11,202 nt of DNA from Gemmatimonadota bacterium (GTDB lineage: Bacteria; Gemmatimonadota; Gemmatimonadetes; Gemmatimonadales; GWC2-71-9): NCBI GenBank assembly GCA_003220975.1, contig QHTX01000083.1, positions 26,287 to 37,488 on the forward strand. The letters are read 5' to 3'. The translations under genes were made by a program, and so were the position numbers. Under the pieces are notes generated by a model that was not told the origin of the DNA, made no database searches, and was given only the letters and a program-made list of their open reading frames with translations. Shown in pieces: positions 6,321 through 11,202 of this stretch. How positions within the stretch are numbered: position 1 is the first letter of the stretch; the number at the start of each line of letters is the position of its first letter.

Positions 6321-7263
6321 CGTGCCCGTGGGCGTTTTCGGGGCCTCCGGGTATGTCGGGCAGGAGTTGTTGCGGCTCCTCGCCGGGCATCCGGGGGCCT
6401 CGCTCGTCTTCGCCACCGCCGAGTCGGCCGCGGGCGAGCGGGTCGAAGGCCTGCGCCTCGTCCGGGCCGACGATGCGCCGCTCGACCGTGCGGAGGTCGT
6501 GCTCTCGGCCCTGCCGCACGGGATCTCGGGCCGCTACGTGCAGGAGGCGCGGGCGGTGGGGAAGCGGGCGGTCGATCTGTCCGCCGACTTCCGGCTCTCG
6601 CCCGACGCCGTGTACGGGCTGACCGAGGTGGCCCGGCCACGCGTCGCGCGTGCCGAGCTGGTCGCCAATCCCGGGTGCTACCCGACCGCCGCGTTGCTCG
6701 CCCTGATCCCGCTCGCTCAGTGCGGGCTGATCGACGAGTCTCGCGAGGTCGTGATCGACGCGGCGTCCGGCGTCACGGGCGCCGGCCGGAATCCCACGCG
6801 TGAGCTGCTGTTCGGTGAGGTCGCCGAGGACTTCCGGGCCTACGCGGTCGGCAACGAGCACCGCCACCTCCCCGAGCTCCGGGCCACGCTCGCGCGGGAG
6901 AGCGGGTTCGCGGGCGACCTGGTGTTCACGCCGCATCTCCTGCCGGTGAAGCGCGGGATTCTCGAGACCATCCACGTACCGCTCTCTCGCGTGCTCGACC
7001 AGGCCACGGCGGAAGGGATCTACGAGACGGTCTACGCGGACGAGCCATGCGTGCGGGTGCTGCACGGCGCGCTGCCGTCGTTGAAGGACGTCGTATACCG
7101 GAATCGCGTGGCGCTCGGCGTCGCCGCCGTCGGGAACGTGCGCCGTCCCCGACTCACGGTGATCGCCGCGATCGACAATCTCGTGAAGGGCGCGGCCGGG
7201 CAGGCGATCCAGAACATGAACGTGATGCTGGGCCTGCCGGAGACGCTGGGGCTCACATGCTGA
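6304..7263 (+). CDS. argC: N-acetyl-gamma-glutamyl-phosphate reductase
   Basis: 319 residues, cytoplasmic. It reduces N-acetylglutamyl phosphate to the semialdehyde with NADPH, the third step of arginine synthesis. The Rossmann motif GASGYVG is at 13-19, the catalytic Cys125 is in NPGCYPT, GNEHRHLPE (183-191) is a family signature, and the active-site His211 is in HLLPVKRG. The length is slightly shorter than the usual roughly 340 residues. It heads the argC-argB-argD-argA operon; its end overlaps argB by 7 bases. The start at ATG 6304 is supported by the promoter placement and by the ARG box spanning it; there is no strong Shine-Dalgarno motif. Codons 2-5 differ in base use from the rest of the gene because of the operator. 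Confidence 0.95.
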   Translation: MNINSPVPVGVFGASGYVGQELLRLLAGHPGASLVFATAESAAGERVEGLRLVRADDAPLDRAEVVLSALPHGISGRYVQEARAVGKRAVDLSADFRLSPDAVYGLTEVARPRVARAELVANPGCYPTAALLALIPLAQCGLIDESREVVIDAASGVTGAGRNPTRELLFGEVAEDFRAYAVGNEHRHLPELRATLARESGFAGDLVFTPHLLPVKRGILETIHVPLSRVLDQATAEGIYETVYADEPCVRVLHGALPSLKDVVYRNRVALGVAAVGNVRRPRLTVIAAIDNLVKGAAGQAIQNMNVMLGLPETLGLTC

Positions 7264-8018
7264 AGGTGCGCGTCGTGAAGATCGGCGGCAACGCGCTGGA
7301 GCGGCCCGAGTGGCTGGCGGCATGCGCCGACGCTCTGAGGCCGCTCGAGCCTGTGGTGGTCGTGCACGGGGGCGGGCGGGCGGTGAGCACGCTGTCGCGC
7401 CGCCTCGACCTGCCGGTCGAAAAACAGGACGGGCTGCGGGTCACGACGCCGGCGGTGGCCGAAGCCGTCGAGATGGTGCTCGCCGGCCCGGCGAACCGGC
7501 TGGTGGTCGCCGCGCTGCGGGCAGCCGGGCTCGATGCGATCGGCCTGTCGGGGGTCGATGGCGGCCTGCTCACGGCGCGCCCGGCCCCGGGCGGCCTCGG
7601 TCACGTCGGCGAGATCGCGGGGGTGCGGGCGTCGCTGCTCGAGAGCCTGCTCCTGGCCGGCCTCACGCCGGTGATCGCGCCCATGGCGCCCGGCCCCGAA
7701 GGCGGGCTGCCCCTCAACGTGAACGCGGACGAGGCGGCGGCGGCCGTGGCGGCCGCGGTGCACGCGGCGGAGCTGCTGTTCGTATCCGATGTGCCGGGCG
7801 TGCAGGTCGACGGCGCCGTCCAGCCCGCCCTCGACGCGGGCGACGTCGAGACGCTCATCGAGCTCGGCGCCGCGACGGACGGCATGACGGTGAAGCTGCG
7901 CGCCGCGGTCGCGGCGCTCCGCGCCGGCGCGCGCGCCGCCCGCATCGGGGACGTCCATATGCTCGGGCATCCTTCCGCCGGCACCCGCGTCCTCGCCGCC
8001 GCAGCCCAGCCGGCGTGA
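7257..8018 (+). CDS. argB: acetylglutamate kinase
   Basis: 253 residues, amino-acid kinase fold. It phosphorylates N-acetylglutamate with ATP, the second step of arginine synthesis, making the substrate of ArgC. KIGGNAL near the N-terminus and VHGGGRAV form the glycine-rich phosphate loops; GLSGVDGGLLTARP, LNVNADEAAAAVA and ATDGMTVKL are ArgB features that argue against the [LysW]-aminoadipate kinase LysZ, and no lysW gene is seen. It lacks an extended N-terminal helix of the arginine-sensitive hexameric enzymes, so allosteric inhibition by arginine is doubtful. ATG 7257 overlaps the argC stop, and the stop TGA overlaps the GTG of argD (GTGA). Confidence 0.93.
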   Translation: MLKVRVVKIGGNALERPEWLAACADALRPLEPVVVVHGGGRAVSTLSRRLDLPVEKQDGLRVTTPAVAEAVEMVLAGPANRLVVAALRAAGLDAIGLSGVDGGLLTARPAPGGLGHVGEIAGVRASLLESLLLAGLTPVIAPMAPGPEGGLPLNVNADEAAAAVAAAVHAAELLFVSDVPGVQVDGAVQPALDAGDVETLIELGAATDGMTVKLRAAVAALRAGARAARIGDVHMLGHPSAGTRVLAAAAQPA

Positions 8019-9199
8019 CCAGCACGACCGCCGCGGAGCAGTCCGCCGCGCGCGCCGCCTCGGCGCTGCTGGACGTGTATGCCCGCGTCGGCCCGCTGTT
8101 CGTCCGCGGGGAGGGGGCGGAGCTCATCGCGGACGACGGGACGCGGTACCTCGATCTCGTGGCCGGCATCGCGGTCAACGCGCTCGGCTACGATCACCCC
8201 GTCATCCGTGATGCGATCGACCAGGCACTGGCGAGCGGGCTCATTCACGTCTCCAACCTGTACCGCACCGAGCCCGGCGAGCGGCTCGCCGAGGAGCTCG
8301 TGGCGCGGTCGTTCGCGAGCCGCGTGTTCTTCTGCAATTCGGGCGCCGAGGCGAACGAGGCGGCGTTCAAGTTCGCGCGCAAGTGGTCCGGGAAGTCCGA
8401 GATCGTCGCCTTCACGGGCTCGTTCCACGGCCGGCTGTTCGCCTCGCTCGCCGCCACGGACCGGCCGGAGTACCGCAAGCCGTTCGAGCCCCTCGTCCCC
8501 GGCGTGCGCATCGTCCCGCGGGAGGATTGGGCGGCGGTCGATCACGCGATCTCGGCGTCCCGCACCGCGGCAGTGATCGTCGAGCCGCTGCAGGGCGAGG
8601 GCGGCGTCCGCCCGGTCGATCCCGAGTGGCTCGCGTTCGCGCGCGAGCTGTGCGCCGGGCGGGGCGTGGCGCTGATCTTCGACGAGGTGCAGTGCGGGCT
8701 GGGGCGCACGGGAACGCTGTTCGCCTACGAGCAGGCAGAGGTCGTCCCCGACATGCTGACCCTGGCGAAGCCGCTCGCCGGTGGGCTGCCGATGGGTGCC
8801 GTGCTCCTGACGGACGGCATCGCGGCGGCCTTGAAGCCGGGGGACCACGCGACGACGTTCGGCGGTGGGCCGCTGGTCGCGCGCGTGGCCCTCGCGGTCG
8901 TGCGCACGATCGCCGAGCCGGGCTTCCTCGCCGCCGTGCGGGAGCTCGGTGCGTGGCTCGGCGCGTCCCTCGCCGGCGTCGCGGCGCGCCACAGGCGGGT
9001 GGCCGAGGTGCGGGGGCGCGGCCTGATGTGGGGGATCGAGCTGACGGAGCCCGCCGCTCCCTTCGTCGCGGCGGCGCGCGAACGCCACCTGCTCGTCGCC
9101 ACGGCGGGAGCGAACGTGATCCGTCTCGTGCCGCCGCTCGTCGTCACGCGCGAGGAGCTGGAGCGCGGCGTCGGGATCCTGGAGGAGGTGCTCTCATGA
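8015..9199 (+). CDS. argD: acetylornithine aminotransferase
   Basis: 394-residue class III PLP aminotransferase that converts N-acetylglutamate semialdehyde to N-acetylornithine using glutamate. Seen are NSGAEANEAAFKFAR (108-122), FHGR (137-140), the PLP-ring Asp223 in IFDEVQCGLGRTG and the Schiff-base Lys252 in LAKPLAGGLPMGA. The length is normal. The GTG start overlaps the argB stop by four bases and has no clear ribosome site, so it is likely translated by coupling; TSTTAAEQSAARAAS precedes the conserved domain. The same enzyme may also serve as succinyl-diaminopimelate aminotransferase, as ArgD does in other bacteria. Position directly after argC and argB makes the arginine role the best call. 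Confidence 0.93.
   Translation: MTSTTAAEQSAARAASALLDVYARVGPLFVRGEGAELIADDGTRYLDLVAGIAVNALGYDHPVIRDAIDQALASGLIHVSNLYRTEPGERLAEELVARSFASRVFFCNSGAEANEAAFKFARKWSGKSEIVAFTGSFHGRLFASLAATDRPEYRKPFEPLVPGVRIVPREDWAAVDHAISASRTAAVIVEPLQGEGGVRPVDPEWLAFARELCAGRGVALIFDEVQCGLGRTGTLFAYEQAEVVPDMLTLAKPLAGGLPMGAVLLTDGIAAALKPGDHATTFGGGPLVARVALAVVRTIAEPGFLAAVRELGAWLGASLAGVAARHRRVAEVRGRGLMWGIELTEPAAPFVAAARERHLLVATAGANVIRLVPPLVVTREELERGVGILEEVLS
9181..9188 (+). promoter_or_regulatory. strong ribosome binding site fixing the argA start
   Basis: GGAGGAGG lies 7 bases before ATG 9196, at the end of argD. It is one of the best Shine-Dalgarno sequences in the window. It supports ATG 9196 over GTG 9280, and so places the heptamer palindrome inside the argA coding frame. 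Confidence 0.75.
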
Positions 9200-9741
9200 A
9201 GGGAGCAGGGAGCAGGGAGCTGGGAGCAGGCTCGCAGGCGACGGTACTGCTCCCTGCTCCCAGCTCTCCGCTCCCCGGGGTGGCGGTGCGAGCGGCGGTG
9301 CTCTCCGACGTGTCGCCGCTCGAGACCCTCATGGCCCCGTACGTCGCGACCGGCGATCTGCTGCCGCGCAGCAATTACGACTTGTGCCGGCACATCAAGG
9401 AGTACGTCGTGGCCGAGGCGCTCCTCGAGGGCGGCGCGATCGTGGGGTGCGGCTCGCTCAAGGTGTACTCGGTGGCGCTGGCCGAGGTCGCGGGCCTCGC
9501 CGTGCGGGCCGATTGGCAGGGCTCGGGCATCGGGCGCGCGCTGCTCGAGGCGTTGCTCGCCGAGGCGCGGGCGTACGGCCTCGCCGAGGTGCTGGCGCTC
9601 ACCCGCAAGCCCACGTTCTTCCAGAAGCTGGGCTTCGTGACCGCCGAGCGGGAGCACTTCCCGCTCAAGGTGTGGGCGGATTGCGCGCGGTGCCCGCGGC
9701 AAAACTGTTGTGACGAGATTGCAGTAGTGCTGCGGTTGTAG
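9196..9741 (+). CDS. argA: short-type N-acetylglutamate synthase (GNAT), with a palindromic repeat in its 5' coding end
   Basis: 181-residue GNAT acetyltransferase of the short ArgA type known from Actinobacteria (Rv2747). It makes N-acetylglutamate from glutamate and acetyl-CoA. The acetyl-CoA loop is QGSGIGRA (108-115), LTRKPTFFQKLGF (136-148) is conserved, and the C-terminal KVWADCARCPRQNCCDEIAVV carries Cys163, 166, 171 and 172, characteristic of this group. Position after argD supports the call. The ATG overlaps the argD stop (ATGA) and has a strong GGAGGAGG 7 bases upstream. Residues 3-28 come from the tandem-heptamer palindrome and are not part of the GNAT fold, which begins at about Val29 (GTG 9280, an alternative start). 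No ArgJ gene is seen, so the linear route with a separate deacetylase may operate. Confidence 0.88.
   Translation: MKGAGSRELGAGSQATVLLPAPSSPLPGVAVRAAVLSDVSPLETLMAPYVATGDLLPRSNYDLCRHIKEYVVAEALLEGGAIVGCGSLKVYSVALAEVAGLAVRADWQGSGIGRALLEALLAEARAYGLAEVLALTRKPTFFQKLGFVTAEREHFPLKVWADCARCPRQNCCDEIAVVLRL
9201..9275. repeat. palindrome of tandem heptamers inside the 5' coding end of argA
   Basis: The left arm is four tandem heptamers of the GGGAGCA type (9201-9228; the third is GGGAGCT). The right arm is four complementary heptamers (TGCTCCC, TGCTCCC, AGCTCTC, CGCTCCC; 9248-9275), separated by 19 bases. The best fold pairs 9208-9230 with 9253-9275 with a 14-bp perfect inner part; another perfect 14-bp register pairs 9201-9214 with 9248-9261. 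It reads in frame as GAGSREL GAGS and a Pro-rich stretch. Confidence 0.85.
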
Positions 9742-9744
9742 TCC

Positions 9745-9851
9745 AGACGGGTAGACGGGTAGACGCCGAGCGGTGAGTAGCATTGAGGCGTCAGGGGTGC
9801 CTGGAGCCTCTATCGCTACATGCCGCTATCCGTCTACCCGTCTATCCGTCT
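9745..9851. repeat. roughly 107-nt palindrome with tandem octamer arms between argA and pncA
   Basis: The outer arms 9745-9765 and 9831-9851 pair over 21 positions with one G-U. They are built from GTAGACGG-type octamers on the left and CCGTCTAC or CCGTCTAT on the right. Inside them AGCGG (9769-9773) pairs with CCGCT (9823-9827), GTAGC (9777-9781) with GCTAC (9815-9819), GAGGC (9785-9789) with GCCTC (9806-9810), and CAGG/CCTG closes a GGTG loop at 9796-9799. It begins 3 bases after the argA stop. There is no T-run, so it is not an ordinary intrinsic terminator. Confidence 0.85.
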
Positions 9852-9864
9852 CGTCTACGTCCTG

Positions 9865-9894
9865 TTGACACTCACCTGATTCTCCAGAGAGATT
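9865..9894 (+). promoter_or_regulatory. weak promoter candidate for the nicotinamidase unit
   Basis: A perfect TTGACA (9865-9870) lies 13 bases after the octamer palindrome. At 18 bases the best -10-like hexamer is GAGATT (9889-9894), only a three-of-six match. The leader would contain the AAGGAAGG ribosome site at 9915-9922. Confidence 0.3.
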
Positions 9895-9926
9895 CCCCGA
9901 CGCTGGCATTCCTCAAGGAAGGTCGC

Positions 9927-10592
9927 ATGGCCCGCGTGATTTTCTGGGACGTCGATACCCAATACGACTTCATGAAGGCGGACGGCAAGCTGTTGGTGCC
10001 GGACGCCGATCACATCATCGGCAATCTCAAGCGCCTCACCGACTACGCGCACGCACACGGGGTCCGGATCGTGGCGAGCGCGGACGAGCACGTCGCCGGT
10101 CATGCGGAGATCTCCGACACCCCCGATTGGAAAACCACCTTTCCGCCGCACTGCATGCGGGACACGCCGGGCCAGAAGAAGATCCCCGAGACGGCCCTCC
10201 GGAACCCCTTCGTGATCGAGCCTGCCCGTCTGGACCCGAAGGCGCTCGCGGACCGCGTGCGCGCGCATCAGGGGGACATCCTGTTCCACAAGCACCGCTT
10301 CGACGTGTTCACGAACGAGAACGTGCCGGTGGTGCTGGACGTGCTCCGCCCCGACGATATCGTGCTGTACGGCGTCGCGACCGACGTGTGCGACAAGGCG
10401 GCCGTCGAAGGTCTGCTGGCGCGTCTGCCGCACACGCGGCTGTTCGTCGTGACGGACGCGGTGAAGGGGATCGACAAGGACATTTCGGAGCAGCTGCTCA
10501 AGGAATGGGGCGAGGAGGGAGTCCGCCTCGTGAGGACGGCGGAGGTCGTGGAAGAGGGGCTGGTCGAAGCGCTCGCTCGCGCCACGGCATGA
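9927..10592 (+). CDS. pncA: nicotinamidase-like cysteine hydrolase
   Basis: 221-residue isochorismatase-fold hydrolase, most likely a nicotinamidase converting nicotinamide to nicotinate. The proposed catalytic triad is Asp10 (VDTQYDF), Lys122 (FHKHRFDVF) and Cys155 (YGVATDVCDKAAV). Candidate metal ligands are Asp53, His55 (SADEH) and His75 (FPPHC). The FPPHCMRDTPGQKKIPET block is typical of the nicotinamidase side of the family. ATG 9927 has AAGGAAGG a few bases upstream; the frame upstream of it runs through the palindrome and is not coding-like. The nicotinate phosphoribosyltransferase at 4798 would use its product. Its stop overlaps the next gene by four bases (ATGA). The Asp-Val-Cys core and FPPHC are slightly unlike E. 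coli PncA, so another amide substrate is possible. Confidence 0.78.
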   Translation: MARVIFWDVDTQYDFMKADGKLLVPDADHIIGNLKRLTDYAHAHGVRIVASADEHVAGHAEISDTPDWKTTFPPHCMRDTPGQKKIPETALRNPFVIEPARLDPKALADRVRAHQGDILFHKHRFDVFTNENVPVVLDVLRPDDIVLYGVATDVCDKAAVEGLLARLPHTRLFVVTDAVKGIDKDISEQLLKEWGEEGVRLVRTAEVVEEGLVEALARATA

Positions 10593-11202
10593 CCGCGGCC
10601 CCCCCTTCCCCCCCCGCCCCCCCCGCCCCTCCCTTCGGGCGGTTTTTTCTCCCCGGGCCCACCGATGTCCACCCCGAGGTGCTGGCCGCGATGCAGCGAC
10701 CCATGATCGGGCACCGGTCGGGCGCGATGGAGCAGCTGCTCGCCGGGATGGCGCCGGGCCTCGCCCGCTTGTTCCGCACCACCCGCAGGGTCCTCGTCGG
10801 CACGACGTCGGCGACGGGGTTCATGGAGCTGGCGGTGCGGAACGGCGTGCGGCGGCGCGCGCTGTCGCTCGTGAACGGCTCCTTCAGCGAACGCTTCGCC
10901 CATCTGGTGCGGGCCTGCGGCAAGGAGTGCGTGCGGCTCGACGTGCCGCTCGGCTGCGCCGTCGAGCCCGACATGCTGCGTGACGCGCTGCGCCGCACGC
11001 CGGTGGACGCCGTAACGCTCGTGCATTCGGAGACGTCGACGGGGGTGCTGCAGGACGTCGCGGCCCTGGCGGCGGTCGTGCGCGAGTTCGAGGACGTGCT
11101 GCTGCTCGTGGACGCGGTGACCTCGGTCGCGGGCTCTCCCGTGGAAACGGATGCCTGGGGGCTCGATTTCGTGCTGACCGGCTCCCAGAAGGCGCTCGCG
11201 CT
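10589..11202 (+). CDS. class V PLP aminotransferase (alanine-glyoxylate/serine-pyruvate type), cut by window end
   Basis: An open frame of 204 codons runs from ATG 10589 to the window edge with no stop. FFLPGPTDVHPEVLAAM (19-35), IGHRSGAMEQLL (40-51), LVDAVTSVAGSP (173-184) with Asp175 at the PLP ring, and the Schiff-base Lys201 in DFVLTGSQKAL mark a small-subgroup class V aminotransferase such as alanine-glyoxylate or serine-glyoxylate/pyruvate aminotransferase. The ATG overlaps the nicotinamidase stop (ATGA) and no other in-frame start exists before the conserved domain, so this start is used despite a weak ribosome site. Codons 5-15 are an almost pure C tract (residues MTAAPPSPPAPPAPP), followed directly by a terminator-like hairpin. 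The exact substrate cannot be told. The C-terminal part lies outside the window. Confidence 0.85.
   Translation, partial: MTAAPPSPPAPPAPPFGRFFLPGPTDVHPEVLAAMQRPMIGHRSGAMEQLLAGMAPGLARLFRTTRRVLVGTTSATGFMELAVRNGVRRRALSLVNGSFSERFAHLVRACGKECVRLDVPLGCAVEPDMLRDALRRTPVDAVTLVHSETSTGVLQDVAALAAVVREFEDVLLLVDAVTSVAGSPVETDAWGLDFVLTGSQKALA
10623..10648 (+). terminator. intrinsic-terminator-like hairpin inside the aminotransferase coding start
   Basis: CCGCCC (10623-10628), an 8-base loop, GGGCGG (10637-10642) and then TTTTTT (10643-10648): a perfect 6-bp G/C stem with a T6 tract, the classical rho-independent form. It lies 31 bases after the nicotinamidase stop but within codons 12-20 of the overlapping aminotransferase frame. 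It could end most nicotinamidase transcripts, or act only when ribosomes fail to continue. Confidence 0.55.

Noticed and set aside
7257..8018. LysZ ([LysW]-aminoadipate kinase) instead of ArgB
   Set aside because: NVNADEAA, TDGMTVKL and the ARG box before the operon fit ArgB, and no lysW gene is present.
7601..9088. 495-codon minus-strand open frame opposite argB and argD
   Set aside because: It is an antisense shadow of clearly recognised arg genes, with Arg-rich composition and no domain.
9280..9282. GTG 9280 as the argA start
   Set aside because: It would neatly remove the repeat-encoded residues, but it lacks a ribosome site, while ATG 9196 has GGAGGAGG at 7 bases and an ATGA overlap. 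It is kept only as an alternative.
9201..9858. CRISPR-like short repeats
   Set aside because: The direct repeats are only 7-8 bases, contiguous without unique spacers, and mirrored as complementary arms. No cas genes are present.
9742..9860. Intrinsic terminator for the arg operon
   Set aside because: The hairpin is very long and not followed by a T-run on either side, so it is listed as a palindromic repeat. A termination or 3' protection role remains possible.
9783..9926. N-terminal extension of the nicotinamidase frame
   Set aside because: It is translated palindrome and promoter sequence. The family N-terminus (VIFWDVDTQYDF) begins at ATG 9927, behind a good ribosome site.

Overview
The window is a very G+C-rich bacterial chromosome segment with tightly packed, mostly overlapping genes and no phage or transposase genes. 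An Omp85-type barrel, a Tat-exported hydrolase and a secreted protein imply a diderm (Gram-negative-type) cell envelope. Gene style, the many GTG starts and start codons placed a few bases after a -10-like hexamer fit Gemmatimonadota or a similar high-GC environmental lineage. That assignment is inference, not proof.

Layout. (1) Minus strand, 2329 down to 54: a Tat-exported glycosylasparaginase-type Ntn hydrolase, a POTRA-less Omp85-like barrel whose signal peptide appears to start at CTG, and a possible 28-residue membrane micropeptide. (2) A divergent intergenic region (2330-2426) carries back-to-back promoter candidates. (3) Plus strand 2427-4779: an overlapping four-gene unit with a small two-TM protein, a GT2 glycosyltransferase, a zinc-finger anti-sigma-like protein and a secreted protein of unknown function. 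(4) 4798-6260: nicotinate phosphoribosyltransferase and a small cupin. (5) 6304-9741: arginine biosynthesis operon argC-argB-argD-argA with overlapping junctions, preceded by a promoter in which an ArgR-type ARG box covers the argC start codon. (6) 9927 to the window end: a nicotinamidase-type hydrolase overlapping a class V aminotransferase cut by the window edge.

How the genes work together. ArgA, ArgB, ArgC and ArgD cover acetylation of glutamate through to N-acetylornithine. The nicotinamidase and nicotinate phosphoribosyltransferase are consecutive steps of the Preiss-Handler NAD salvage route, although they sit in two separate transcription units. 

The most unusual structure surrounds argA. 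A palindrome built of tandem heptamers lies inside the 5' end of its reading frame. A second, roughly 107-nt palindrome built of tandem octamers lies just after its stop. The two have different sequences but the same design. A perfect terminator-like hairpin with a T6 tract sits within the first 20 codons of the last aminotransferase gene. No tRNA, rRNA, CRISPR array or insertion sequence was seen.
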